Assembly (NCBI GenBank): GCA_900321865.1
Contig: ONXP01000018.1
Coordinates: 1 to 8,760 of the forward strand
Length of the DNA: 8,760 bases
DNA from: an uncultured Elusimicrobia bacterium
GTDB lineage: Bacteria > RUG730
Direction of reading: 5' to 3'
Notes under the pieces: generated by a model
What the model saw: only the letters and a program-made list of their open reading frames with translations
Told to the model about the DNA's origin: nothing
The model's database searches: none
Shown here: in pieces, positions 1 through 8,448 of the stretch
Position numbering within the stretch: the stretch's first letter is position 1
Layout of the letters: each line of letters opens with the position of its first letter
Position numbers and translations under genes: made by a program

Positions 1-52
1 AATCTATTGGTTTTAAGAAATCATTCTTTCTAAAAAAATTCTCTACAAACAT
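1..52 (-). CDS. Start of an unidentified downstream gene (partial)
   Basis: On the minus strand an ATG at 50-52 opens a frame of 17 codons that runs off the low-coordinate edge without a stop; the peptide begins MFVENFFRKNDFLKPID. It starts 3 bp after the reductase stop in the arrangement TAA-TTT-ATG, the same junction seen between leuA and mutS. No Shine-Dalgarno is at a usable distance (GAGGA lies about 16 nt upstream). The peptide is too short to assign to a family. That it is a gene is inferred from position, junction form and protein-like composition. Confidence 0.5.
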   Translation of the reverse strand, partial: MFVENFFRKNDFLKPID

Positions 53-55
53 AAA

Positions 56-1042
56 TTATATTTTTATTTCCTCAATAAATTTTAAATCCTTTTCATCTTT
101 AAAAATACTTTTAGAAGTAAAATATTTTATAACACTTTTTACTTGTTCTATATTTCTAAAACCAAAAAGAACTCCAGTAATATTTTTATTAAAAAATAAA
201 AAATCCAAACAAATATCAATTATATTATCAACATTTTTATTTAAATCAAAATTTTTTAATATTTTATCAAAAAAAATATCTATTTTCCTCAAATAATCAT
301 AGCTAAACTTTTTTATATTCCTTCTATGATCACCTGATAAAAAATCCATTTCATCTTTATTTTTAAAAAATAAACCATGTTCAAATGGGCTAAAAGCTAA
401 AAATTTTATATTATTTTTCTTTAATATAGTAGGCAAAACATTTCCATCTGTTATAAAATTTCTATTTATTATATTTGCCTTTCCTTCTACAATATCAGGT
501 TTAATTTTTTGAATAAATTTAACGAAATCCCTAGTAGTATACGACGATAAACCAATAAACAAAACCTTTCCTTTTTCTTTTTGTTTATAAAAAAAATCTA
601 TCGCATCGTCAAGATATTCGTTATTTTTCCCAAAATCAGTATTGTGAAAAAACAAAATATCTACATAATCCCTCTTAAGATTTTTAAGAGATCTATCAAA
701 CTGACGAGCTAAATTTTCTGGATGATATGCATTCTCATAATTATTTTTAATAAAACCTAATTTTGATATAATTTTTATATCTTTTAATTTATTTCTAAAA
801 ACTATATAACCTATTAACTTTTCCGACTTCCCATCACCATAACTATCAGCAGTATCAAAAAAATTTACTCCATTTTCTATAGCAAAAAGAACCGCTTTTT
901 CTAAATCTACATCATTGACATTTTGCCAACCACTATCTTTGCCATATAAAAAATTTAATCCACCAAATTGCCATGTTCCAAGACCCAAAACTGAAAATTT
1001 ATGTATATTTTTTTTCTCATCTTCTAAAGTAAAAAACTTCAT
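56..1042 (-). CDS. Aldo/keto reductase family protein
   Basis: A 328-residue NAD(P)H-dependent oxidoreductase of the aldo/keto reductase (TIM-barrel) family, cytoplasmic. The full catalytic tetrad is visible: Asp63 and Tyr68 in NFFDTADSYGDG, Lys94 in IISKLGF, and His133 in DILFFHNTD. Other family marks are LGLGTWQFGG at 19-28, GLSSY at 164-168, FSPFEHGLF at 218-226 and the cofactor-phosphate loop GFRNIEQV at 294-301. The usual YN of the strand-6 segment is AN here (GKANIINRN, 188-196), a mild divergence near the nicotinamide site. The substrate cannot be told; reductases of this type act on sugars, aldehydes and ketones. Translation is coupled to the upstream degenerate nucleotidyltransferase by an ATGA overlap with no Shine-Dalgarno, which suggests that the two products are needed together. 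Three bp after its TAA stop another ATG opens a frame that leaves the window. Confidence 0.92.
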   Translation of the reverse strand: MKFFTLEDEKKNIHKFSVLGLGTWQFGGLNFLYGKDSGWQNVNDVDLEKAVLFAIENGVNFFDTADSYGDGKSEKLIGYIVFRNKLKDIKIISKLGFIKNNYENAYHPENLARQFDRSLKNLKRDYVDILFFHNTDFGKNNEYLDDAIDFFYKQKEKGKVLFIGLSSYTTRDFVKFIQKIKPDIVEGKANIINRNFITDGNVLPTILKKNNIKFLAFSPFEHGLFFKNKDEMDFLSGDHRRNIKKFSYDYLRKIDIFFDKILKNFDLNKNVDNIIDICLDFLFFNKNITGVLFGFRNIEQVKSVIKYFTSKSIFKDEKDLKFIEEIKI

Positions 1043-1389
1043 CTGTTTTCATTCTTTTTTAAAATTAAACCATAAATTTCATTTTTATACTCGACAGGAT
1101 TAGAAAAATAAAAATCTGGTTTTAAAATATCTATAACATCCTGAATATAAAAAATCGGAAAATCTAAAACATAATTAATAAAAAAAATCTCTTCTAAAAT
1201 TTTTTGTTTGTCATAAAAAGGAATAAAAGAAGAAAAATCTTCTTTTATTCCGACAATTAAAATATCTACTTTTTCTTTTATTTCTAATAAAAAATTCAAA
1301 AAGCGAAAATCCAAAATATCAAAATCTAAAACACAAAATCCCAATTTAGTATTTTTTTCTTTTTTATAATTCCCAAAAAAATTTATCAT
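1039..1389 (-). CDS. Degenerate cytidylyltransferase-like protein lacking the HxGH motif
   Basis: A 116-residue, Phe-rich protein (16 Phe) with no assigned function. By eye its order of elements follows the nucleotidyltransferase fold of the HldE C-terminal domain and TagD: strand 1 with FDILDFRFLNFL at 23-34 in place of the family's FDILHxGHxxFL, then strand 2 as VDILIVGIKED (41-51), a later NYVLDFP segment (72-78), and the VIDILKPDFYFSNPVEY stretch (85-101), which resembles the family's lIxxlkPDvlvkGxDY. The catalytic HxGH is replaced by D27-F28-R29-F30, the KGxxRP segment is absent, and the C-terminal nucleotide-binding motif is missing. I infer a catalytically dead relative, perhaps a binding or regulatory subunit. 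There is no signal peptide or membrane span. It begins 3 bp after the desulfurase stop with no Shine-Dalgarno and overlaps the next gene by 4 bp (ATGA), so all three are probably translated in concert. The ORF is intact, so I do not call it a pseudogene. Confidence 0.6.
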   Translation of the reverse strand: MINFFGNYKKEKNTKLGFCVLDFDILDFRFLNFLLEIKEKVDILIVGIKEDFSSFIPFYDKQKILEEIFFINYVLDFPIFYIQDVIDILKPDFYFSNPVEYKNEIYGLILKKNENR

Positions 1390-1392
1390 AAA

Positions 1393-2592
1393 TCATTTAT
1401 ACAAAGGAGACATAGACCTAAGTTTTTCAACAATAGGCGGTAAAACTTCTAAAACATAATCCACATCTTCTTCTTTATTATATTTACCAAAACTAAATCT
1501 AATAGATCCTTGAGCCAAAACGGAATTTACTCCCATAGCCTTTAAAACATGTGAAATATCTAAAGATCCAGAAGTACATGCAGAACCACTAGAAACCGAC
1601 ACTCCCTTTTTATTCAACAATAAAACTATTCCCTCTCCTTCTACGTTTTTAAAAGAAACATTTAAAGTATTGCTAACAGAATTTTGAAAATCAGTATTCA
1701 AGTAAACATCTCTTATTTTTTCTTTAAGACCATTCCATAATTTTTCTCTCATAAAAGAATATTTATTATTTAAATCCGAAATAGTTTTTTTATTAAAAAA
1801 AGACATAGCTTCGCCCAATCCAACTATAGAAGCTACATTTTCTGTCCCAGCTCTTTTAAAAAATTCCTGTCCTCCACCAGTCATAAAGGGATAAATCCTG
1901 GTACCTTGCTTTAGATATAATGCACCTATACCTTTAGGACCATAAATTTTATGCCCTGAGAAAGACATAGAATCTATATTAAACTTATTAACATCAATCA
2001 AGATTTTACCAAAAGCCTGAACTACATCAGAATGAAAATATATCTTATCTAAGCCATTTTTTTCTCTAGTTTTATTATAATCACATAAAAAATTACCAAT
2101 ATCTTCTATAGGTTCTATAATACCAGTTTCATTATTAGATGCCATTATAGAAACCAAAACAGTTTCGTTTTTTATTGATTTTTTTAAATCTTCTATAGAA
2201 ACCTTTCCAAATTTATCAACAGACAAAAATGTAACTTCTAATCCTTCTTTTTCTAGAACTTTACAAGTATTCAACACAGCATGATGCTCTATACTAGATA
2301 TAATAATATGACTTTTTTTATTCCTCAACCTATTATAATTATAAATTCCTCTTAAAATCCAATTATCAGACTCAGTAGCTCCAGATGTAAAAAATATTTC
2401 TTTATTAGAACATCCAATCACATCAACTATCTTTTGTCTAGAGCTTTCAATTGCCTCTTTTGCCTCTTGACCTAAATAATATAAAGTCGAAGGATTGCCA
2501 AATTTGTCAGTTAAATAAGGCATCATAGTATCTAGAACTCTTTGAGAGATCCTAGTCGTAGCATTATTATCTAAATAAACATTAGGTTCCAT
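1393..2592 (-). CDS. nifS: Cysteine desulfurase, NifS type
   Basis: A PLP-dependent class V aminotransferase-fold enzyme, 399 residues from the ATG, that removes sulfur from cysteine as an enzyme persulfide for Fe-S cluster building. Numbered from that ATG, motifs are: N-terminal YLDNNATT, the PLP-stacking His103 in SIEHHAVL, Asp189 and Gln192 in HSDVVQA, the Schiff-base Lys215 in SFSGHKIYGPKG, and the catalytic Cys339 on the long SSGSACTSG loop of group I NifS/IscS enzymes. The C-terminal EKLRSMSPLY ending resembles NifS proteins that work with NifU. The start is ambiguous: ATG 2590-2592 gives MEPNVYLDNN, the usual N-terminal length, with GGAG 12 nt upstream; an in-frame TTG at 2608-2610 would add six residues and has AGGTAGG just before it. 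The gene follows nfu directly, and its TGA stop is 3 bp before the next start. Confidence 0.95.
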   Translation of the reverse strand: MEPNVYLDNNATTRISQRVLDTMMPYLTDKFGNPSTLYYLGQEAKEAIESSRQKIVDVIGCSNKEIFFTSGATESDNWILRGIYNYNRLRNKKSHIIISSIEHHAVLNTCKVLEKEGLEVTFLSVDKFGKVSIEDLKKSIKNETVLVSIMASNNETGIIEPIEDIGNFLCDYNKTREKNGLDKIYFHSDVVQAFGKILIDVNKFNIDSMSFSGHKIYGPKGIGALYLKQGTRIYPFMTGGGQEFFKRAGTENVASIVGLGEAMSFFNKKTISDLNNKYSFMREKLWNGLKEKIRDVYLNTDFQNSVSNTLNVSFKNVEGEGIVLLLNKKGVSVSSGSACTSGSLDISHVLKAMGVNSVLAQGSIRFSFGKYNKEEDVDYVLEVLPPIVEKLRSMSPLYK

Positions 2593-2613
2593 ATTTATTT
2601 TTATCTCCAAATC

Positions 2614-2847
2614 CTACCTAACAGCTTCAACAACTTTAACTTCTTTTACTTCTTCTTTTATAATTCTTTCAACACCCTGTTTTAGTGTTAATTCTGCCAT
2701 AGGACAACCATGACATGAACCTTTTAATTTGACCAAAACTTTTCCAGTTTCATCATCACAAGAAACTAATTCTATACTTCCACCATCAGCCTCTAGCATT
2801 GGCTTTACTCTTTCAAGAGCCTTATTAACTTTATCAAACAACAACAT
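2614..2847 (-). CDS. Nfu-type Fe-S cluster carrier (NifU C-terminal domain protein)
   Basis: A 77-residue protein consisting only of the NifU C-terminal (Nfu) domain. It has the family's opening LEADGGSIELV segment and the CxxC pair in GSCHGCPMA (Cys45 and Cys48 from the ATG), which binds a [4Fe-4S] cluster between two subunits for delivery to apo-proteins. No N-terminal U-type scaffold domain or ferredoxin-like middle domain is present, so it is a carrier rather than a full NifU. It sits immediately upstream of the NifS-type desulfurase, a common pairing that supports a role in Fe-S assembly. An in-frame TTG one codon upstream is a worse start because the GGAGG site is too close to it. It ends in TAG, the only TAG stop among the complete genes here. 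Many database entries call such proteins NifU family protein. Confidence 0.93.
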   Translation of the reverse strand: MLLFDKVNKALERVKPMLEADGGSIELVSCDDETGKVLVKLKGSCHGCPMAELTLKQGVERIIKEEVKEVKVVEAVR

Positions 2848-2853
2848 CAAAAT

Positions 2854-2858
2854 CCTCC
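2854..2858 (-). promoter_or_regulatory. Shine-Dalgarno that decides the nfu start
   Basis: GGAGG on the minus strand lies 6 nt before ATG 2845-2847 but only 3 nt before the in-frame TTG at 2848-2850. The spacing selects the ATG and matches the 6-nt spacing seen at eno and the phosphohexomutase gene. Confidence 0.8.
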
Positions 2859-2884
2859 AAATTATATTTCTAAGAAAAAGTTAT

Positions 2885-4195
<1,311 letters not shown>

Positions 4196-4206
4196 TTAAA
4201 AAAAAC

Positions 4207-5625
4207 TTAATTTAATATTTCCTTTTCACCTAAAATTAAAAGCTCATTTAGAGTCTTTAAATCATGTGCCTCTACATAACATCTAACTATAGGCTCTGTC
4301 CCAGAAAGCCTTATGCCTAGCCAGGAATCATCATCAAAAATAAATTTAAATCCATCTATAGTAATTAACTTTTTAACTTTATAATTGCCAAAAGTTTTAG
4401 GAGGATTCTTGAATAACTTTTCTTTTAGTTCTAGCATTTTTTTCTGTTCTAACCTAAAATTTTTTCTACTAGTTAAAAAATCTCCAACTTTCTCTTTTAA
4501 ATCTTTTATTATTTCTTTTATACCTTTTCCAAATTTTGCAACTACTTCTACTGCCAACAAAACCGCTAAAATCCCATCTTTTTCAGGAACATGCCCTGAA
4601 ATCGTTAATCCTCCACTTTCTTCTCCACCAACTATTAAATCTTCATTAACTAAAATATCCCCAATATACTTAAAACCTACAGGAGTCTCTCTAACATCAA
4701 CTCCTAAACTTTTTGCTACTGCATCTATAAAAGAACTAGTCATAACACTTCTAGCAGCTACACCTTTGTAATTTTTATTTTTTACTAAATGATAAAGAAG
4801 AACTGCTAAAAAATCATTCGCACTAATATACTCTCCACAAATATCCACTATCCCAAATCTATCAGCATCACCATCTGTTGCTATAGCCATATCGCAAGTT
4901 TTATTTTTCACTAAATTTATTATCTCACCTAAAAATTCAGAGCTAGGCTCCGGATGATGCCCATTAAAGTAAGGATCTCTTGATGTATTTATTGTAATAT
5001 TTTTTATACCATAATCATTTAATATTTTATCTAAATATCCTCTGGCTGCTCCATGCATAACATCAACAGCAACTTTGATATTCGATTTTTTTATAACATC
5101 AAAATCTATTAATTCTGCAATTCTTTTTAAATAATTATCCTTAAAATCTGAAATTTTTATAATTCCTGATTTTATTCCATCATCAAAATTGATTTTTTTT
5201 ATTAGACTTAAATTTTTTTGAATATCTGAGACATTTTTTTCAATTTGTTGGGTAGTCTCTGGAAGAGCTGGTCCACCCCAAGAAGGCGAAAATTTTAATC
5301 CATTATAATTATAAGGATTATGCGACGCCGTAATATTAATCCCGCCTAATGCTTTTGTTCTAATTATTTCATAAGAAATACACGGAGTAGGAACATCTTC
5401 TTTGGAAAAATATATGGTATAACCATTTCCAGCTAAAACCTCTGCACTAGCCTTAGCAAAATCCTCTGACATAAACCTGGTATCATATCCAACTATAATA
5501 ATATTATTATCATTATTTTGATCTTTCAATTGATTAACGATAGCCTGAGACACAATTCTAACACCCTCAAAAGTAAACCCTTGTGCTATAATATCTCTCC
5601 ATCCAGAAGTTCCAAACTTTATCAT
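4207..5625 (-). CDS. Phosphoglucomutase/phosphomannomutase family protein
   Basis: A 472-residue alpha-D-phosphohexomutase that interconverts hexose 1- and 6-phosphates through a phosphoserine. All four signature loops are visible and in order: the phosphoserine loop TASHNP with Ser101, the metal-binding loop DGDADR at 251-256, the sugar-binding loop GGEESGG at 333-339, and the phosphate-binding loop RLSGTEP at 439-445. Length is normal for the family, so the enzyme should be active. Whether glucose, mannose or glucosamine phosphate is the main substrate cannot be fixed from sequence; GEESGG loops occur in dual PGM/PMM enzymes, and the serine-loop context (SHNPYNYNGLKF) argues against the GlmM subgroup. 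It lies 29 bp upstream of enolase and is probably co-transcribed with it, linking sugar-phosphate supply for glycans or storage to glycolysis. The start is fixed by AGGAG 6 nt upstream. Confidence 0.92.
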   Translation of the reverse strand: MIKFGTSGWRDIIAQGFTFEGVRIVSQAIVNQLKDQNNDNNIIIVGYDTRFMSEDFAKASAEVLAGNGYTIYFSKEDVPTPCISYEIIRTKALGGINITASHNPYNYNGLKFSPSWGGPALPETTQQIEKNVSDIQKNLSLIKKINFDDGIKSGIIKISDFKDNYLKRIAELIDFDVIKKSNIKVAVDVMHGAARGYLDKILNDYGIKNITINTSRDPYFNGHHPEPSSEFLGEIINLVKNKTCDMAIATDGDADRFGIVDICGEYISANDFLAVLLYHLVKNKNYKGVAARSVMTSSFIDAVAKSLGVDVRETPVGFKYIGDILVNEDLIVGGEESGGLTISGHVPEKDGILAVLLAVEVVAKFGKGIKEIIKDLKEKVGDFLTSRKNFRLEQKKMLELKEKLFKNPPKTFGNYKVKKLITIDGFKFIFDDDSWLGIRLSGTEPIVRCYVEAHDLKTLNELLILGEKEILN

Positions 5626-5631
5626 AGAAAA

Positions 5632-5636
5632 CTCCT
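5632..5636 (-). promoter_or_regulatory. Shine-Dalgarno of the phosphohexomutase gene
   Basis: AGGAG on the minus strand with a 6-nt spacer before the ATG at 5623-5625. It supports that start codon and marks independent translation initiation, unlike the uncoupled-site-free junction upstream of mutS. Confidence 0.8.
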
Positions 5637-5649
5637 AAAAAACAAAAAA

Positions 5650-5678
5650 ATTATAAAAATAATTTAAAAGAATTTTAA
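5650..5678 (-). promoter_or_regulatory. Candidate sigma70-type promoter for the pgm-eno-nfu-nifS block
   Basis: On the minus strand a perfect TATAAT (5650-5655) lies 17 nt downstream of TTAAAA (5673-5678), which matches the -35 consensus at four of six positions. Transcription would start near 5643, leaving about 18 nt before the ATG at 5625 and room for the Shine-Dalgarno. This is the widest intergenic gap in the window (5626-5706). In DNA this AT-rich, such matches arise often by chance, so the call rests as much on position as on sequence. Confidence 0.35.
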
Positions 5679-5706
5679 TTTTTTTTAAAAATCTTTCAAG
5701 TATTAT

Positions 5707-8445
5707 TTATTGAATTATGTTTTTCCATTCTTGGATTTTTAATATCGCATTTATTGGAGTCAATTCGTTTATATTTATATTTTTTATATCGTTTATAATT
5801 TTATTTTCTTCTATAAATTTTTTATTCTCTATTTTCTGTAAATTTATAGATTTTTTATTTTCCTGATTAATTTTGTCATAATTTATATTTTCTAATTCTA
5901 ACAATTTATTTTTCGCAATATCTAAAATTTCATCTGGCAATCCAGCTAATTTTGCTACATATATTCCATAACTTTTTGAGGCTTTATTTTCTATAATTTT
6001 ATGTAAAAATTCTATTTTATCTTCTTTTTCATCTATTAATAAACTTAAATTTTTAACAATTTTGTAAATTTCTGATAATTTTGATAATTCAAAATAATGA
6101 GTTGCAAAAAGTGTTTTTGGTCCAATTTGATCATTTTTGTTAATAAGGTAAATAGAAACAGCCCAAGCTATTGAAATTCCATCAAATGTCGAAGTGCCTC
6201 TGCCTATCTCATCTAATATAATTAAACTTTTATTAGTCGCTCCATCGATTATAGATTTTGTTTCTTTCATCTCAACGAAAAAAGTAGATTCGCCCTTTAT
6301 TAATTTGTCTCCTGCACCTATTCTCGTAAAAATTTTATCTATAATTCCAATTTTTGCACTACTTGCTGGAACAAAAGAACCAATTTGTGCCATAATTACT
6401 AAAAGTGCTACTTGCCTAATATATGTAGATTTCCCAGCCATATTAGGCCCTGTTATCAAAAAAAAATGAGATTTCTTTTCTAAAAAATCTACATCATTAG
6501 AAACAAAAGAATTATCAGAAATTAATTCTATTACCGGATGCCGTCCTTCTTTTATAACAATATCATAAGAATTATCAACTTCCGGCATAATATAATTTCT
6601 ATTAATCGCTTCTATGCCAAAATTTGCAAAAATGTCTAGTTCTGCTATTATCTTTATAGTTTTGGCAATAATATCAAAATTTTCTTTTATTTTATTTCTA
6701 ACAAAATCATAAAGTTTTAATTCTAAATCTAAAACTTTTGTCTCTATATTCATTAAATCAACTTCGTATTTTTTTAATTTTTCAGTAGTATATCTCTCGA
6801 CATTGCTTAATGTTTGTATTCTAATAAAAGAATTAGGAGGACTAATTTTTGCATTTTTGCTAATTTCAAAAAAATAACCAAAAATATTATTAAATTTGAT
6901 TTTTATATTTTGAACATTAAATTCTGTTTTTATTTCGTTTTCATAATCAAAAATTATTGTTCTAGCATTATTTTTAATATTTTTATACTCGTCTAATTCT
7001 TTTGATGCATTTTCTTTAATAATATTTCCATCTTTTATAACATTAGGAGGATTATCTACAATATATTTATCTATTAAAATAAAAACTTCTTCTAAATTTT
7101 TATCAGACAAAATTTCTTTTATATAATTGATTTTTTTTAAAAATTCATCGCCTAAATCTAAATTCTTATTTTCTAAAAAATCAAACAAAAAATTTTTAGT
7201 AAAGTTAGTTTTTTTCTCTTTAATTTTAGTATTAAAATTTTGACAATAAAATTCTTCTAGACTGTTTATAAAAAGATTTAAAATATCAGGCAAAGAATAT
7301 AAAAAATTCTTTAAACTAATGATATCCAAAGGGCTATTATTAGAACAAACTATTCTATTTAGAATTCTTTCTATATCATTAAAATTTTTCAAAATATTTC
7401 TAAAATCATTTGTAATAGAATAATTTTCATAAAAAAATTTTGTAAAATTTAATCTGATTTCTATTTTTTCAACAGAATATAAAGGCATCAAAAGCCAATT
7501 TTTTAAAAGCCTAGAACCCATTTTAGTTATGGTATTGTCTAAAATATCTAAAAGAGAATATTTTCTAGTCTTATCAAATGAGTTTTCTATTAATTCTAAA
7601 TGACTTACAGTATTTTCTCCAAATGATACAAAATCACTAGTATTATAAAAATGAATATTTTTTATGCTTTGTAAAACTTGCGAATAATTGGAACCTATAT
7701 AATCCAAAATCAAAAAAATAGATTCTTTTATATTGTCAAAATCATTATTTGAAATTTTTTCCTTTAAAACTGATAGAATTTTTTCATTTTCTTTATAAAG
7801 ATTTTCTTCATCAATTGCATTTTCAATACAAGAATAATAGAAATCTAGATTTTTTAAAGCCGTAAATAAATTTTTATTCTCTACTTCAAAATTTTTATTT
7901 ATTAATATTTCTTTAGGAGAAATTTTTTTAATTTCAGATATTACAGCACTTTCTAAATTTCTATTTTTTTCTCCAGATAAAAAAGTAACAAACAAATCCC
8001 CAGTAGAAATATCTATAATTCCTATTCCAAATCCTAAAAGAACAAAATTATTTTTTTTTGGAAAAATAGATAACAAAAAATTATTATTTTTTTCATCTAA
8101 AAGATTTTCTTCAACTAAAGTGCCAGGAGTTATTATCCTAACAACTTTTCTTTCGACTAATTTTTTATCGTTATTTGTATCAAATTGCTCACAAATAGCA
8201 ATTTTAAAACCTTCTTTTAAAAGTTTCGGAATGTAATTATTGATACTAACACTAGGGATGCCACACATAGGAGTATCACATCTAGAAGTTAAAACTATAT
8301 CTAAAATTTTTGATGCCAAAATAGCATCATCCGAAAACATTTCATAAAAATCTCCCATTCTAAAAAACAAAATTTCATCTTTATATTTTTCTTTAATTCT
8401 AAAATATTGTTTCAATAATGGAGTAAGATTTTCTTTTTCATCCAT
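5707..8445 (-). CDS. mutS: DNA mismatch repair protein MutS (MutS1)
   Basis: This 912-residue protein recognises mismatches and small loops in newly copied DNA and signals to MutL through ATP-driven clamp formation. The N-terminal mismatch-binding domain carries the F-Y-E motif at 33-35 that stacks on the mispaired base, followed by the CGIPSVSINNYI segment. The core/lever region begins near 250, and TPMGSR-like TKMGSRLLKNWL is at 307-318. The ATPase has Walker A GPNMAGKST at 666-674, the STFFVEM loop near 720-726, Walker B LIILDE ending D745-E746, and the switch histidine H783. The end shows KSYGIYVAKLAGLP and NELTPINAI, both typical of MutS1. It is longer than the usual ~850-880 residues because of an extra Lys/Asn/Phe-rich stretch near 393-440. 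No Shine-Dalgarno precedes the ATG; it starts 3 bp after the leuA stop, so translation is probably coupled. No QLSLF-like beta-clamp motif is obvious near the C-terminus. Confidence 0.97.
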   Translation of the reverse strand: MDEKENLTPLLKQYFRIKEKYKDEILFFRMGDFYEMFSDDAILASKILDIVLTSRCDTPMCGIPSVSINNYIPKLLKEGFKIAICEQFDTNNDKKLVERKVVRIITPGTLVEENLLDEKNNNFLLSIFPKKNNFVLLGFGIGIIDISTGDLFVTFLSGEKNRNLESAVISEIKKISPKEILINKNFEVENKNLFTALKNLDFYYSCIENAIDEENLYKENEKILSVLKEKISNNDFDNIKESIFLILDYIGSNYSQVLQSIKNIHFYNTSDFVSFGENTVSHLELIENSFDKTRKYSLLDILDNTITKMGSRLLKNWLLMPLYSVEKIEIRLNFTKFFYENYSITNDFRNILKNFNDIERILNRIVCSNNSPLDIISLKNFLYSLPDILNLFINSLEEFYCQNFNTKIKEKKTNFTKNFLFDFLENKNLDLGDEFLKKINYIKEILSDKNLEEVFILIDKYIVDNPPNVIKDGNIIKENASKELDEYKNIKNNARTIIFDYENEIKTEFNVQNIKIKFNNIFGYFFEISKNAKISPPNSFIRIQTLSNVERYTTEKLKKYEVDLMNIETKVLDLELKLYDFVRNKIKENFDIIAKTIKIIAELDIFANFGIEAINRNYIMPEVDNSYDIVIKEGRHPVIELISDNSFVSNDVDFLEKKSHFFLITGPNMAGKSTYIRQVALLVIMAQIGSFVPASSAKIGIIDKIFTRIGAGDKLIKGESTFFVEMKETKSIIDGATNKSLIILDEIGRGTSTFDGISIAWAVSIYLINKNDQIGPKTLFATHYFELSKLSEIYKIVKNLSLLIDEKEDKIEFLHKIIENKASKSYGIYVAKLAGLPDEILDIAKNKLLELENINYDKINQENKKSINLQKIENKKFIEENKIINDIKNININELTPINAILKIQEWKNIIQ

Positions 8446-8448
8446 AAA

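Noticed and set aside
915-1103. Plus-strand frame spanning the start of the reductase gene
   Set aside because: Antisense to two overlapping genes, with low-complexity Phe/Ser content and no homology signal.
1393-1395. TGA possibly recoded, given the low GC
   Set aside because: TGA ends the desulfurase and the 116-residue gene at the expected places, and no conserved Trp position needs it, so the standard bacterial code is sufficient.
2861-2866. Perfect TATAAT on the minus strand upstream of nfu
   Set aside because: No -35 element lies 16-18 nt away, and a start site at the usual distance would fall inside the GGAGG Shine-Dalgarno.
4385-4771. Plus-strand open frame of 128 codons inside the phosphohexomutase gene
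   Set aside because: It lies entirely antisense to a gene with all catalytic loops intact, has no family motifs, and is Ser/Phe/Pro-rich as expected of a mirror frame.
5660-5700. Possible rho-independent terminator after mutS
   Set aside because: The stem is A/T only, with a bulge, so it is too weak to call; it is mentioned only as part of the boundary discussion.
6194-6469. Plus-strand open frame of 91 codons inside mutS
   Set aside because: It is antisense to the conserved MutS ATPase; its long open length follows from the conserved codons opposite, with no ribosome-binding site or recognisable domain.
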